64,000 nt of DNA from Candidatus Thioglobus autotrophicus (GCF_001293165.1 NZ_CP010552.1:1178001-1242000), one strand, 5' to 3'; positions 18,182-28,206 are shown, numbered from the stretch's first letter. The notes: a model not told the origin generated them from the sequence alone. Made by a program: numbers and translations.

Positions 18182-19259
18182 AGTTCCTTTGTTCAATAAT
18201 GGCGCCACCTAGGCAAATGTCTGCTTGATAAAACACCACAGATTGCCCAGGCGTTATCGCTCTTTGTGGAAGTTCGAAAATAACCTTTAGTGAATCACCG
18301 TAGCTAATAACCTGGCAATTTTGTGAAGCTTGTCGGTAACGAATTTTAGCCTGGCAATCAAGGGGTAAGTTTGGCGGAGTTCCAATCCAATGTAGATTGG
18401 AAGTGGCGAGCGTCTGGTGATATAAAAGCGGATGATTACCCTGGACCACTAAAAGCTCATTAGTATCGATGTGCTTATCGGCGACAAACCAAGGCTCTGG
18501 CGAGTCACTAAAGCCGCCGCCAATTTCCAAGCCTTTTCTTTGGCCAATAGTATAAAAAGCCAAACCTTGATGGTGTTTGATAAAATTTCCATGCTCATCA
18601 ACTATATTGCCCGGCTGTTTAGGTAGATAAGTTTGTAAAAATTGTGAAAAATTACGCTCCCCAATAAAACAAATTCCAGTGGAGTCTTTTTTATCAGCTG
18701 TGATTAAATCATGTTTTTTGGCCAGTGCGCGCACGTCAGTTTTGCTAATTTCTCCCAACGGAAACAAACTTTTACTCAGTTGGTTTTGATTTAAAAGATG
18801 CAAGAAATAGCTTTGATCTTTGCTATCGTCCAGTCCAGCTCTAAGTTGGTATTCACCATTGTCTTGTGTAATTCTAGCGTAGTGGCCTGTGGCAATTTTG
18901 TCAGCCCCTAGTGACAGAGCGTGTTCAAGAAAAACCTTAAATTTTATTTTTTGATTGCAAAGTACATCTGGATTTGGGGTTCTGCCTTTTTTGTGCTCTT
19001 GTAAAAAATGTTCAAAAACATCCTCCCAATAATCTGCCGAAAAATTAATACTATGAAGTTTTATGCCGAGTTTGTCGGCTACTTTTTGTGCATCTGATAA
19101 GTCTTGTTCGGCGGTGCAGTGGCCGTCTTTATCATCCTCATCCCAATTTTTCATAAACAAAGCTTCTACTTCGTAGCCTTGTTCTAACAGCATGAGTGCG
19201 GCAACTGATGAATCAACACCACCCGATAAGCCAACTATGATTTTTCCAAGCTTATTCAA
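18174..19259 (-). CDS. mnmA: tRNA 2-thiouridine synthase MnmA
   Basis: Thiolates uridine 34 of tRNAs for Lys, Glu and Gln with sulfur delivered by the Tus relay. The sequence has the PP-loop [13 protein letters not shown], the MKNWDEDD segment, catalytic cysteines in [12 protein letters not shown] and [11 protein letters not shown], and the C-terminal [19 protein letters not shown]. Starts at 19259 and 19280 are both TTG and neither has a clear ribosome site; I chose the shorter because it mirrors the overlap seen with hflD. Confidence 0.95.
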   Translation of the reverse strand: MNKLGKIIVGLSGGVDSSVAALMLLEQGYEVEALFMKNWDEDDKDGHCTAEQDLSDAQKVADKLGIKLHSINFSADYWEDVFEHFLQEHKKGRTPNPDVLCNQKIKFKVFLEHALSLGADKIATGHYARITQDNGEYQLRAGLDDSKDQSYFLHLLNQNQLSKSLFPLGEISKTDVRALAKKHDLITADKKDSTGICFIGERNFSQFLQTYLPKQPGNIVDEHGNFIKHHQGLAFYTIGQRKGLEIGGGFSDSPEPWFVADKHIDTNELLVVQGNHPLLYHQTLATSNLHWIGTPPNLPLDCQAKIRYRQASQNCQVISYGDSLKVIFELPQRAITPGQSVVFYQADICLGGAIIEQRNYE

Positions 19260-20169
19260 AGATTTCGTAAGCCTGCACAATGCGTTGGACTAATTTGTGT
19301 CTCACCACATCTCGAGAATGAAAATGACAAAAAGAAATCTTAGACTCACTTTCTAACACTTTCATTGCATGTAGTAAGCCTGATTGATTAGGTCGAGCTA
19401 AGTCAATTTGAGTGACATCACCGGTAATCACCATTTTTGAGCCGAAACCCATGCGCGTTAAAAACATCTTCATTTGTTCGGTGGTCGTGTTTTGCGCTTC
19501 ATCGAGAATGATAAAAGCTTCATTTAGTGTACGTCCGCGCATAAAAGCTAAAGGCGCTACTTCAATAATGTTTTTGTCCAATAATTTGGTGACTTTATCA
19601 AAGCCCATCATTTCGTATAATGCATCATAAATGGGGCGTAGATAAGGGTCTACCTTTTCAGTTAGATCACCTGGTAAAAAGCCAAGCTTCTCACCCGCTT
19701 CAACCGCAGGTCGAACCAATATAATGCGTCTAACATCTGAGTGTTCGAGCGCTTCAACAGCGCGCGCAACAGCGAGGTAGGTTTTTCCAGTACCCGCAGG
19801 GCCAATACCAAACGTACAATCTTGATCCTTAATGGCTTTGACGTAATGTTGTTGATTTTTTGAGCGCACATGAATAAATTTGCGCTTAGTTTTGATATTG
19901 ACTGATTCGCCAGGTAAGTCGTCTTCTGTGTAAGCTTTTAAACTCATTTCAACGTCATGAACTTCAATTGTTTGAGTTTGTGATAGGGCGCTTAAATCTT
20001 GCAAAATTCGAGCTGCCAAGTGTTTGTTGTCGCCGCGTATAACAAACTCTTCGCCTTTATTGTTAATGTCCACATTTAGACTTTTGGCAATGGTTTCTAA
20101 ATGGCGATCAAATGATCCGCAAACGTTAGCGAGCTGCTCGGTGTTATTAACTTCTAGAGTGATATGCAT
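19252..20169 (-). CDS. ybeZ: PhoH-like ATPase (YbeZ)
   Basis: A 305-residue protein with an N-terminal RNA-binding-like region and a PhoH ATPase domain: Walker [32 protein letters not shown] and Walker [13 protein letters not shown]. YbeZ works with the endoribonuclease YbeY in ribosome quality control and 16S processing, but ybeY is not next to it here; mnmA follows instead. Confidence 0.93.
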   Translation of the reverse strand: MHITLEVNNTEQLANVCGSFDRHLETIAKSLNVDINNKGEEFVIRGDNKHLAARILQDLSALSQTQTIEVHDVEMSLKAYTEDDLPGESVNIKTKRKFIHVRSKNQQHYVKAIKDQDCTFGIGPAGTGKTYLAVARAVEALEHSDVRRIILVRPAVEAGEKLGFLPGDLTEKVDPYLRPIYDALYEMMGFDKVTKLLDKNIIEVAPLAFMRGRTLNEAFIILDEAQNTTTEQMKMFLTRMGFGSKMVITGDVTQIDLARPNQSGLLHAMKVLESESKISFCHFHSRDVVRHKLVQRIVQAYEIFE

Positions 20170-20281
20170 AAAATATATTTTAGCATTTTTGCTGGCAACA
20201 ATAAAAACAGTTGTCTTATTAGAATTTCAAAATACGTTATGATACAATGATTAAAATACATAACAAGGGCAGTAGATAAAT

Positions 20282-20662
20282 ATGCGTTTAATGATGGGCA
20301 ATAAATCCCTATACGCTATTCGTATGACAATATTAGTCATGCTGTTTCAGCTGTTATCTCCAGCAGCTTCAGCGCTGATTGCAGAGTCACAGAAGAACGG
20401 GGAGTTTGCTGTTGTTTGCACCCTGCAAGGTTATCAGCAAGTTTGGATTGAAGCGAATAATCCACAAAAGCACTCTAATACTTTAAATTGTCCAATTTGC
20501 TTATTGGCTTTAAGCTCGCTAGACGTTATAAGTCCAGATACTGGGCGTGCTATTAACAGGGTTGATGAGGGTGTAATTTACACCTCAGCGATTCAAAAAA
20601 ATACCCAATTAAGTAATTTATCTCAATCTTTTGCCATTCGTGCGCCACCTCTTTTTAGCTAA
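20282..20662 (+). CDS. DUF2946-like small protein, CPxC motif
   Basis: A 126-residue protein with an N-terminal hydrophobic segment (MTILVMLFQLLSPAASALIA), a CPICLLAL motif near residue 70 and the C-terminal IRAPPLF that is typical of DUF2946 proteins. This family is often found beside copper and heme-copper oxidase assembly genes, and the cysteine pair could bind metal. It begins the operon with PCuAC and SCO downstream. Assignment is by motif only. Confidence 0.7.
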   Translation: MRLMMGNKSLYAIRMTILVMLFQLLSPAASALIAESQKNGEFAVVCTLQGYQQVWIEANNPQKHSNTLNCPICLLALSSLDVISPDTGRAINRVDEGVIYTSAIQKNTQLSNLSQSFAIRAPPLFS

Positions 20663-20676
20663 TAGAAATTTTTACA

Positions 20677-20702
20677 ATCCCACTGACGATTGATAGTGGG
20701 AT
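20677..20702. repeat. Intercistronic inverted repeat
   Basis: Arms ATCCCACT and AGTGGGAT separated by ten bases, between the DUF2946 gene and the PCuAC gene. There is no T run on either side, so it is more likely an RNA-stabilising or processing hairpin, or an operator, than a terminator. Confidence 0.45.
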
Positions 20703-20731
20703 AAATACTATACAGTTAAAAGGAAAAAACC

Positions 20732-21226
20732 ATGCTAAACAATATTAAAAAAATACTATTTATATTAGTGGCATTCGTCAGTATAACAGCGACAAATGCC
20801 GCATCTCACGCACACCAAAACAATCACGTAAATCATCAAATCACTATTACAGACCCCTGGATTCGTTCAGCGCCTATTAATGCACCTGCATTAGGCTTGT
20901 TTATGAATATTAGTAATAATACTAATCAGGAGGTTAGACTAATTTCTGCTCACACTAAGGGCTATAAACGCATTGAATTACACAGAACAATTGATAGTAA
21001 TGGTGTTATGAAAATGGTTAAACAGGCGTTTATGCCAATTCCTGCACATGCTAAATTGCACTTAAAGCCTGGTAGTTGGCATATTATGCTAATTGCACCA
21101 GAGCAAGTGCCAAGTGAAGGTGAGCAGGTTAGCGTGAGTCTTAAGTTTAATGACGGCAGTACGCAAACGATTCAAGTTTTGGTTAGAAAGGGAGGAATGA
21201 TGATGCAACATCATTCGATGCATTAA
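20732..21226 (+). CDS. Periplasmic copper chaperone PCu(A)C
   Basis: A 164-residue secreted protein that carries Cu(I) to the CuA site of cytochrome c oxidase. It has a signal peptide (ILVAFVSITATNAASHA) and the full copper motif H-x10-M-x21-H-x-M, formed by His in IELHR, the Met of VMKM and the His and Met of WHIML. His-rich stretches flank it at the N terminus (HAHQNNHVNHQ) and C terminus (MMMQHHSMH). SCO is immediately downstream. Confidence 0.92.
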   Translation: MLNNIKKILFILVAFVSITATNAASHAHQNNHVNHQITITDPWIRSAPINAPALGLFMNISNNTNQEVRLISAHTKGYKRIELHRTIDSNGVMKMVKQAFMPIPAHAKLHLKPGSWHIMLIAPEQVPSEGEQVSVSLKFNDGSTQTIQVLVRKGGMMMQHHSMH

Positions 21227-21916
21227 ATGAGAGCTAAGTTTTTTATGGTGGCTGGTGCGGCTATCTTGTTGATAGCTGCAGTACTCTATTCTTTGAGCGG
21301 TAGCAAAGATTATAGAAGTTTAAATGCTAAATTAACAGCAGCGCAAATCATGCATAATCCGCAGAGGCCGTTATCTACATTCTCTTTGAGTGATCATAAT
21401 GGCGATGTGTTTAATAATAACAGTCTTATGGGTGATTGGTCGCTGGTGTTGTTTATCTATACTCATTGCCCAGATGTCTGCCCAACGGAATTAGCCAATA
21501 TGGCTATGTTGAAAGCGCAGCTTAAAAATAAGCACGCAGCTATTATTCCTAAAGTCGTTGCCATTACATTTGACCCTCTAAGAGATACGCCCAAGGTACT
21601 GAAAACCTATGTTGCTCATTTTGATAAAGCGTTTATCGGTGTATCAGGCGATACCCAACAAATTGACCAACTAGTTAAGGATTTGGGTGCGTATTATGAG
21701 CGCGTGGTTTATGATGAAGCAGGCAAGCCAATAACGCTTAAAAAGCACGAGCCATTACCTGATGACGCAATAGAGAAGGGCTATGTGATTAATCATACGG
21801 CTAGAGTCTATTTAATGAGTCCCGATGGGCAAGTTTTAGCTGGTTTTCCAACACCGCATAAGGTGGATGATATGGCTAATGATATCGAATTATTAATCAA
21901 AGCTTTTGAAGAATAG
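21227..21916 (+). CDS. SCO1/SenC copper chaperone or thiol-disulfide reductase
   Basis: A 229-residue membrane-anchored thioredoxin-fold protein. One N-terminal helix (MVAGAAILLIAAVLYSL), the copper-binding CPDVCPTE (CxxxC) and the conserved distal histidine in VINHTARVYLM are all present, so it should bind copper and assist CuA assembly. It begins directly after the PCuAC stop codon. The pair is the standard CuA maturation set. Confidence 0.94.
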   Translation: MRAKFFMVAGAAILLIAAVLYSLSGSKDYRSLNAKLTAAQIMHNPQRPLSTFSLSDHNGDVFNNNSLMGDWSLVLFIYTHCPDVCPTELANMAMLKAQLKNKHAAIIPKVVAITFDPLRDTPKVLKTYVAHFDKAFIGVSGDTQQIDQLVKDLGAYYERVVYDEAGKPITLKKHEPLPDDAIEKGYVINHTARVYLMSPDGQVLAGFPTPHKVDDMANDIELLIKAFEE

Positions 21917-22364
21917 AAATGCCCTTCTGGCCATTTTGGCAAGCTTGCTTATCGTTGGTGGCTATCTATATCAATGGGTGAATGAACGCTCCGTTACCCA
22001 TGATGTTCAAGTGTCAAAGTGTCAAATATCAAAATCGATCTGTATGGTCGGCTTGGATGGCGATAAAAGTATTGAGTTTAGTATTACACCACAAGGCATT
22101 CCTACCACTCAAGCTCTATCACTCAGTGTGTTAACGCACGGCTTGGATGCAGATGAAATATCGGTTAATTTTGAAGGCATTGAGATTGATCATCACTTAC
22201 CTCCTTACCTACTCAATAAAATAGATGATGAAAAGTACATAGGTAAGGGTTTTTTGTCACTGTGTGTGCTTGATACCATGCATTGGTTGGCGCATGTTAA
22301 GATTCAAGAAGGGCAAACTATTTGGCGTATTTCATTCCCATTCGAGACGCACAAGGCTAACTAA
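21906..22364 (+). CDS. Membrane-anchored periplasmic protein, unknown
   Basis: A 152-residue protein from a TTG inside the end of the SCO gene. It has one N-terminal helix ([19 protein letters not shown]), then a soluble domain with three cysteines ([11 protein letters not shown] and LSLCVLD). I do not recognise a family, but the operon position after PCuAC and SCO suggests a part in oxidase or copper handling. The 3' end overlaps miaB by 8 bases on the other strand. Confidence 0.75.
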   Translation: MKNRNALLAILASLLIVGGYLYQWVNERSVTHDVQVSKCQISKSICMVGLDGDKSIEFSITPQGIPTTQALSLSVLTHGLDADEISVNFEGIEIDHHLPPYLLNKIDDEKYIGKGFLSLCVLDTMHWLAHVKIQEGQTIWRISFPFETHKAN

Positions 22365-23676
22365 GCAGCTCACCCACTAAAGAATTGCCGCGAGCAGCGG
22401 TGATCTTGACATTAACAATTTGACCAATAAGTGATTCATCGCCTGCAAAATGTGTATTGCGCATATTTTCAGTGCGTCCGAACATGCCGTCACTTTTTTT
22501 AGCCTTATTTTCTACTAATATTTTTTGCACACTACCGACCATGGATTTTGAAATAACTTCGGTTGATTCATCAATAGTTTTTTGCACGCGCGCTAGGCGA
22601 TCTTTTTTCACCTGCATATCAACATCATCAACAAAATTACCCGCTGGCGTACCTGGGCGAGCAGAGTAGATGAAACTAAAAGATTTATCAAAACCAATGT
22701 CATCGATAAGCTTCATAGTCTGTTCAAAATCTTGATCATTTTCACCTGGAAAGCCAATAATAAAATCACTAGATATGGAAATATCAGGTCGAATTTCACG
22801 TAATTTCCTGATCTTTGATTTGTATTCGAGCGCCATATGTCCGCGTTTCATTAGCCCTAAAATTTTGTCAGAGCCACTTTGAATAGGTAAGTGCAAATGT
22901 GAAACTAGCTCAGGCACCTCAGCGTAAGCTTCAATGAGTGAGTCTGAAAATTCAACTGGGTGAGAGGTGGTGTAGCGAATGCGATCAATGCCGTCAATTT
23001 GTGCAACAATATTAATCAAAAATGCCAAATCAGCCAATTCTCCATCATCCATTAATCCTTGATAAGCATTAACATTTTGACCCAATAAATTAACCTCACG
23101 AACGCCTTGTTTGGCCAGTATTCCTACTTCCTTAATGACGTCATTAAAAGGGCGAGAAACTTCTTCTCCACGTGTGTAAGGTACGACGCAAAATGTGCAA
23201 TACTTACTACAGCCTTCCATAATAGAAACAAACGCACTAACGCCGTTTGATTCTGGCTCGGGTAAGTGGTCAAATTTTTCAATCTCAGGAAAAGAGATAT
23301 CAATACTGGTTTGTTTGTCATTCAACACTTCGTTAAGCATTGTCGGCAAACGGTGTAGAGTTTGCGGCCCAAAGATAATGTCCACATACGGTGCGCGTTT
23401 AAGGATTAGTTCACCTTCTTGCGAGGCCACACAACCACCAACACCAATCACTAAATTAGGATTTTTTTCTTTAAGTTTGCGCCAGCGACCCAGCTGATGG
23501 AATAGTTTTTCTTGGGCTTTTTCACGGATAGAGCATGTATTGAGTAGTAGTACATCTGCCTCACCCGCTTCATCCGTGAGTGTTAAGTTGTGTGAGTGTT
23601 TCAGTACGTTGACCATTTGGTCAGAATCGTACTCATTCATTTGGCACCCAAAAGTGCGGATGTGTAATTTATTCAT
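22357..23676 (-). CDS. miaB: tRNA-2-methylthio-N6-dimethylallyladenosine synthase
   Basis: Radical-SAM methylthiotransferase acting on the A37 product of MiaA. The 439-residue protein has the N-terminal cluster domain ([26 protein letters not shown]), the radical [18 protein letters not shown] motif and a C-terminal TRAM domain. It uses two SAM molecules per reaction, so it is one consumer of the metK product made nearby. Confidence 0.97.
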   Translation of the reverse strand: MNKLHIRTFGCQMNEYDSDQMVNVLKHSHNLTLTDEAGEADVLLLNTCSIREKAQEKLFHQLGRWRKLKEKNPNLVIGVGGCVASQEGELILKRAPYVDIIFGPQTLHRLPTMLNEVLNDKQTSIDISFPEIEKFDHLPEPESNGVSAFVSIMEGCSKYCTFCVVPYTRGEEVSRPFNDVIKEVGILAKQGVREVNLLGQNVNAYQGLMDDGELADLAFLINIVAQIDGIDRIRYTTSHPVEFSDSLIEAYAEVPELVSHLHLPIQSGSDKILGLMKRGHMALEYKSKIRKLREIRPDISISSDFIIGFPGENDQDFEQTMKLIDDIGFDKSFSFIYSARPGTPAGNFVDDVDMQVKKDRLARVQKTIDESTEVISKSMVGSVQKILVENKAKKSDGMFGRTENMRNTHFAGDESLIGQIVNVKITAARGNSLVGELLS

Positions 23677-23691
23677 TATTAAGGCTTGCTA

Positions 23692-24735
23692 CTACGATTC
23701 GGCGCTATTCTGAATATGTAGCGTTTGAGTTGGGAAGGCAATCTCGGCTTGGTGAGATTCAATAATTTTGGCCACTTGAAGCAAGACGTCTTGCTTGATT
23801 TTTTGATATTCACCCTTGCCAGTTGTATTGGTGAAGGCGTAGAGATTAAAATCAATTGATGAAGCATTAAAATAGTTAAAGTACACTCGTAATGATTGAG
23901 TTTGATCAATATCTTTGCGCATTTTCAGCATATTCTCAACCTCGGTTACAATCAATGGCATTTGCTTAATGTCATCATAGCGAATGCCAATCACTTCATT
24001 AATGCGACGATTGGTCATGCGCGAGGGTGTTTCGATAGGGATTGAGGCGAAAATTGAATTAGGGATATAGACTGGATTTTTGCTAAAAGTGCGAATGCGT
24101 GTCATGCGCCAGCCAATTTTTTCAACGGTACCTTCAAACTCGCTAGAGCGAATCCAGTCGCCGGTAGAAAAAGGCTTATCCATTTGAATCATCAGGCCGC
24201 CAAAAATATTGCTTAGCATGTCTTTAGCCGCAAAGCCCATAACAATGCCGCCAACACCACCAAATGTTAGTAGACTTGAAATTGAAAAACCTAGAAATTG
24301 AGCAACCCCCAGCAAAATAGCAACAATAACCAAAATCTTAATGAGTCTTGAGAATAATCTGACAGAGTCATTATCAACGTTATTGTTATCTTCAATTAGG
24401 TAGGTTTCAACGCCTGAAATCACGCGCACAACGCCCCATGTAATAATAAATATTGGGGTGATGTCAATATATTCAGTCACGGAAGCCAGCACCTCAATTT
24501 GGTCTTTAAAGGCGACAATAGAGAAGTAAATCCAGCCAAACCAAATAAGAGCTTTAAGTGGGGTAGAAATGGATTTGATCAGATGATCATCGAGCTGATT
24601 TGTAGTTTTATCAGTGTGCTTGATAATCTGATTTAAGATGAAGCCAAGAATTACATGCGCAACCAGTGCCACAACAAATAAAATACCAACGGCTTGGTAG
24701 GGTGTCATATTTTGTAAAAAATCATTCATAATCAA
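23692..24735 (-). CDS. MscS-family mechanosensitive channel
   Basis: A 347-residue protein with five hydrophobic segments. The last is the pore helix with Gly/Ala packing (LTFGGVGGIVMGFAAKDMLSNIFGGL), followed by the beta domain with FSTGDWIR and a cytoplasmic alpha-beta domain. It is longer than E. coli MscS at the N terminus by two helices, more like YbdG/YnaI types. It probably opens under hypo-osmotic stress. Confidence 0.9.
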   Translation of the reverse strand: MIMNDFLQNMTPYQAVGILFVVALVAHVILGFILNQIIKHTDKTTNQLDDHLIKSISTPLKALIWFGWIYFSIVAFKDQIEVLASVTEYIDITPIFIITWGVVRVISGVETYLIEDNNNVDNDSVRLFSRLIKILVIVAILLGVAQFLGFSISSLLTFGGVGGIVMGFAAKDMLSNIFGGLMIQMDKPFSTGDWIRSSEFEGTVEKIGWRMTRIRTFSKNPVYIPNSIFASIPIETPSRMTNRRINEVIGIRYDDIKQMPLIVTEVENMLKMRKDIDQTQSLRVYFNYFNASSIDFNLYAFTNTTGKGEYQKIKQDVLLQVAKIIESHQAEIAFPTQTLHIQNSAES

Positions 24736-24746
24736 TATTTTAGTCT

Positions 24747-25313
24747 TTATTTTAGATATTTTAGCGGATCAATGGTTTGTTCGAATTTTTTCATTTCAAA
24801 GTAAAACGGCTGGCTATTAGTGCTGGCAATAACCTGATTTTTGCTAATTTGATCGCCAACCGCAACTGACAAAGACTGGCTTTGAGTATAGGTGCTATAA
24901 AACCCCAATGGGTGACGAATAATAATCATGGTGCCGTGGCTTTTCATTTTGTCACCAATATAGATAACTTTACCTTTACGAATGGCGCGAATTTTTTGCC
25001 CAGATTGCGTGTTAAAAGTTAAGCCTTGGTGTTTTTTAGAGAAAGTTTGGCTAACTTTTGCGCTCACTGGAGTGCGCCAGGTTTTGCGTTGATTGGATTT
25101 TTGCTGAGGCTGAGATTTTTGTTGACTAACTTTTGCCGTACTTTTATCTACGGTTCGGTGATTTTTTTCACTGGGCTGAATAGTCAGACGTTGCTGATTA
25201 ATATTCTCTAAATGGCTAGATTTTTCAACAACAATGACAGCTTGTTTGGGTGTTGTAGAATAACACCCACTGAGTGATAGTAACACAACCAAACTGAATA
25301 ATTTAACCAACAT
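24747..25313 (-). CDS. NlpD-like lipoprotein with degenerate LytM domain
   Basis: About 188 residues from the ATG at 25313. Lipobox LLSLSGC gives a lipidated cysteine. The central part is Gln/Ser/Lys-rich and the C terminus is a LytM fold in which the metal ligands are missing: the usual HxD is replaced by LTFN and the usual HxH by FYFEMKKF. NlpD and EnvC use such inactive domains to activate amidases during septation, so I infer an activator, not an enzyme. No LysM repeat is visible, unlike standard NlpD. Confidence 0.82.
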   Translation of the reverse strand: MLVKLFSLVVLLSLSGCYSTTPKQAVIVVEKSSHLENINQQRLTIQPSEKNHRTVDKSTAKVSQQKSQPQQKSNQRKTWRTPVSAKVSQTFSKKHQGLTFNTQSGQKIRAIRKGKVIYIGDKMKSHGTMIIIRHPLGFYSTYTQSQSLSVAVGDQISKNQVIASTNSQPFYFEMKKFEQTIDPLKYLK

Positions 25314-25875
25314 ACCAAGCTCCAAAAATAACAATAACAATTAATCCGTAGCCTAAACGATCAATGTATTTTTGCAACCATTGATCACATTGACTACCGT
25401 AGGTTTTAACCAGACTGGCTACAAGATAGTAGCGTGCGCCACGTGCGAGTATTGAAATCACAATAAACGGCAAAAGCGCCATGGCCATGCTACCTGCGGT
25501 AATGGTGGCGAGTTTATAAGGAATAGGGCTAAACGCCGCCACACCAACAACCCAGATGCCGTATTGATCAAAAAAATCTTTCACCGCATAGATTGCATTG
25601 GGCTTAATGAGTTCGGTTGTGAGTAAGAAATTAAGTAGAATTTCGCCCAAAAAATAACCGACCAAGCCGCCTAAAACCGAAAACAGAGTTGTGATTAAGG
25701 CGAAGTAATAAGCCTTTTCAGGACGCTTTAGCACCATTGGTGCCAAGATAATATCAGGTGGCGGGTAAGGCAAAATAGAGGATTCTAAAAAACTAACTAT
25801 TGATAGCCAGTAAATCGCAAATTGACTTTGAGCCCAATCCAGGGTTTTTTGATAAAGTCTAGAAAAGATCTGCAT
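25303..25875 (-). CDS. YqaA/DedA-type (VTT domain) membrane protein
   Basis: A 190-residue integral membrane protein with about five helices and the SNARE-associated/VTT pattern: ILPYPPPDIILAPMVL, GGLVGYFLGE and FSPIPYKLATITAG. Related proteins affect envelope integrity and may flip lipids. It overlaps the nlpD-like start by 11 bases. In other genomes genes of this type are also found by nlpD and pcm. Confidence 0.88.
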   Translation of the reverse strand: MQIFSRLYQKTLDWAQSQFAIYWLSIVSFLESSILPYPPPDIILAPMVLKRPEKAYYFALITTLFSVLGGLVGYFLGEILLNFLLTTELIKPNAIYAVKDFFDQYGIWVVGVAAFSPIPYKLATITAGSMAMALLPFIVISILARGARYYLVASLVKTYGSQCDQWLQKYIDRLGYGLIVIVIFGAWYVG

Positions 25876-25881
25876 GGTGCT

Positions 25882-26781
25882 TTAGCTGTCTTGCACCATT
25901 GGAAAGCCCAATGCTTCTCGAGAGTCAAGGTAAGTTTGTGCGACTTTTTGGCTCATAGCTCGTACGCGACGAATAAAGCGCGCTCGATCTGTCACACTAA
26001 TAGCATGACGGGCATCGAGCAAGTTAAATAAATGAGAGGCTTTCATCACCTGCTCATACGCAGGATAAGGCAGTGCTTTTTCAATCAACTGCTCGTTCAT
26101 AGCTTCTGCTTCATCAAATTGTTTAAATAAAACATCGGTATCTGCAATTTCAAAATTATAGGTAGATTGCTCCACTTCATTTTGGTGGAAAACATCGCCA
26201 TAGCTCACGCCTTCTGTCCAAACCAAATCAAACACACTGTCAACACCCTGAAGATACATAGCCAAACGCTCAAGACCATAAGTCAGTTCGCCCGCAACTG
26301 GCTTACAAGCCAATCCACCGACCTGCTGGAAGTAAGTAAATTGCGAGACTTCCATGCCGTTTAGCCAAATTTCCCAGCCCAAACCCCAGGCGCCAAGTGT
26401 TGGCGATTCCCAGTTGTCCTCTACAAAACGCACATCGTGTTTTGCCAGGTCGATACCAATTTCAGCCAAAGACTCTAAATACAAATCTTGAATATCCTTG
26501 GGCGAGGGTTTTAGAATAACTTGGAACTGGTAGTAATGTTGCAGGCGGTTTGGATTTTCACCATAACGCCCATCTGTTGGGCGGCGTGAAGGCTGCACAT
26601 AAGCTGCTTTCCAAGGCTCGGGACCTATAGCCCTTAAAAAGGTTGCTGGATGAAAGGTACCAGCGCCCATTTCCATATCAAAAGGTTGCAGTAAAGTACA
26701 ACCTTTGGACGCCCAAAAAGTTTGCAGCTTTAAGATTAAATTTTGGAAAGAGGCGCTTGCATCTAAGTCTGAAATTGACAT
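25882..26781 (-). CDS. glyQ: Glycyl-tRNA synthetase alpha subunit
   Basis: A 299-residue class II aminoacyl-tRNA synthetase subunit, with [30 protein letters not shown] and [17 protein letters not shown] typical of bacterial GlyQ. The beta subunit glyS is not adjacent but at 41882-43921 on the other strand; both must be expressed together to make the heterotetramer. Upstream DNA of about 275 bases holds a long inverted repeat. Confidence 0.97.
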   Translation of the reverse strand: MSISDLDASASFQNLILKLQTFWASKGCTLLQPFDMEMGAGTFHPATFLRAIGPEPWKAAYVQPSRRPTDGRYGENPNRLQHYYQFQVILKPSPKDIQDLYLESLAEIGIDLAKHDVRFVEDNWESPTLGAWGLGWEIWLNGMEVSQFTYFQQVGGLACKPVAGELTYGLERLAMYLQGVDSVFDLVWTEGVSYGDVFHQNEVEQSTYNFEIADTDVLFKQFDEAEAMNEQLIEKALPYPAYEQVMKASHLFNLLDARHAISVTDRARFIRRVRAMSQKVAQTYLDSREALGFPMVQDS

Positions 26782-26960
26782 AAGTCAGTTTGGAATAAGT
26801 CTAAAAATTACAAAAATTTTACCGCATCAAACCACAATAGATTGGGTTTTATTGATAGATAAAATAGAGAAAAATGAGGGTTTTTATAGATAAAACCGAG
26901 AAGAATTATTTAAAACCCCCAAAAGTTAAAAAAGCAATATGGAGATAAGGTCTTTTTTAA

Positions 26961-26993
26961 CAATTACTAAATGTTGAGGTTATTTAGTAATTG
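26961..26993. repeat. Inverted repeat between glyQ and HIT-type gene
   Basis: Perfect 12-base arms (CAATTACTAAAT and its complement) around a nine-base loop GTTGAGGTT. The surrounding 275 bases are AT-rich and hold no ORF I can support. It lies 3' of the HIT-type gene and 5' of glyQ. It has no good T run, so an operator or an RNA hairpin are both possible. Confidence 0.5.
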
Positions 26994-27057
26994 CGTCAAT
27001 TATAGCAAAAAAAAACGATTTTAGTATAATTGACCAAAATACTATATTAATAATTTA

Positions 27058-28041
27058 CTAGGTTATTTTGAGTTTTAATAATTCCGCTTTAAGTTTGTCT
27101 TCACTCAAATGATCGTAGTCATCAAGTGTGGCAGTATTAACACCGCCACAGGCTTCATACCAAGCGTATCCAGAAGTCCAGCTCGCATGCTTATAATCAT
27201 CTTGACGCTGTCGAACGACACACAAAATAGCTTGATTTCGATAGATTAAATGATAGGGTTGCTCGTCACGATGTAGGCTTTGAACAAACTCCCAAGCGTC
27301 ATTAACCGAATTAAACCAATAGTTAATTAAAGGAAATTTATCATCATTTTCAATGGGTAATGGCTGCTCACGAACAAAACACTGCAGATGAAAATGATTA
27401 ACCGAGGCGTAGGCACCATATGAATTGTAAGCCAAAGTAAAACCTTTTATGTTTAAGCCAATGGCATTGGCCATCATCCAGGCAAATTGATGTAATTCCG
27501 GCGTGAGTAGTTGTGGATGTTGCTTTTCTGCTTCAACCACGACTAGTCCGTGGTATTTCGCAAAAGGGAATTTGTTATAAAAAAGTGAGATCTCTTTAGA
27601 GAATAGTTTGCCTTGGAAGAGCAATTCTTTTTGCAAAAAATCTTTATTAAAATGAAAACCATTTTCGTTAAAGTCTGCACTCATGCCTTGGGTTTTGGCA
27701 CTAGACATGCGCTGTGGGCGCAAGGCTCGCAGTGGATTGTATTGCAGTTCAAAGTTGCCAAGGATTTTGTGTTTAGTGGCCTCCAAGGTATTTAAATCAA
27801 GTTTGAGTAGTTGCTTAAAAACGATCACGTCATCTTCAGCGCCCGTTATTTCTCCCATTTTAAGCTGTTCAAATTTTTGGATTAATACTGGCTTTAACGC
27901 TCTCCAGAGTTTTTCATCAGACAAAGCGTTGGCGAGCACTAAAATAAACACCCCTAACTCGTTATTATTTAACATTTTTTCCAAATTATTGGAAAATTCC
28001 TTTTCGAAGTGGTATGTGTCAGTAAAAATAGGGTTTATCAT
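27058..28041 (-). CDS. HIT-superfamily nucleotidyltransferase/phosphorylase-like protein
   Basis: A 327-residue cytoplasmic protein with a HφHφQ active-site motif, NHFHLQC (His216, His218, Gln220), preceded by AYNSYGAYASV. That context resembles the GalT-like branch that includes GDP-D-glucose phosphorylase (VTC2/GDPGP1), in which the second histidine is the nucleophile. The N-terminal 100 residues are not recognisable. Substrate is unknown; a sugar-nucleotide or dinucleotide phosphorylase is the best guess. It stands alone between two AT-rich spacers. Confidence 0.7.
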   Translation of the reverse strand: MINPIFTDTYHFEKEFSNNLEKMLNNNELGVFILVLANALSDEKLWRALKPVLIQKFEQLKMGEITGAEDDVIVFKQLLKLDLNTLEATKHKILGNFELQYNPLRALRPQRMSSAKTQGMSADFNENGFHFNKDFLQKELLFQGKLFSKEISLFYNKFPFAKYHGLVVVEAEKQHPQLLTPELHQFAWMMANAIGLNIKGFTLAYNSYGAYASVNHFHLQCFVREQPLPIENDDKFPLINYWFNSVNDAWEFVQSLHRDEQPYHLIYRNQAILCVVRQRQDDYKHASWTSGYAWYEACGGVNTATLDDYDHLSEDKLKAELLKLKIT

Positions 28042-28182
28042 GGTAAATACCTTAAAAATAAGCGATTTTTAGTTAATTTCATTAAAAAATAGCCAAATAT
28101 TGCTTTAAAAGTGCCATTTTTTGTTAATTTTGTCGATTTATTGTTTTGCTTTAAAAAATTTAGCAAATAATCCAAATGACGT

Positions 28183-28206
28183 AAAAAATGCGACCCGAAA
28201 GCCGCA
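28183..28206 (-). terminator. ahcY transcription terminator
   Basis: On the minus strand a six-pair stem (TGCGGC with GTCGCA, one G-U pair) is followed by six T, about 50 bases after the ahcY stop. A second hairpin at 28212-28227, with ACCCC/GGGGT arms, lies between and is followed by T only on the plus strand. The 210-base spacer otherwise has nothing I can name. Confidence 0.75.

Noticed and set aside
23195-23497. Plus-strand ORF of 100 codons
   Set aside because: Antisense to miaB; low-complexity product and no start signals.
27683-28072. Plus-strand ORF of 129 codons
   Set aside because: Antisense to the HIT-type gene, which has a recognisable active site.
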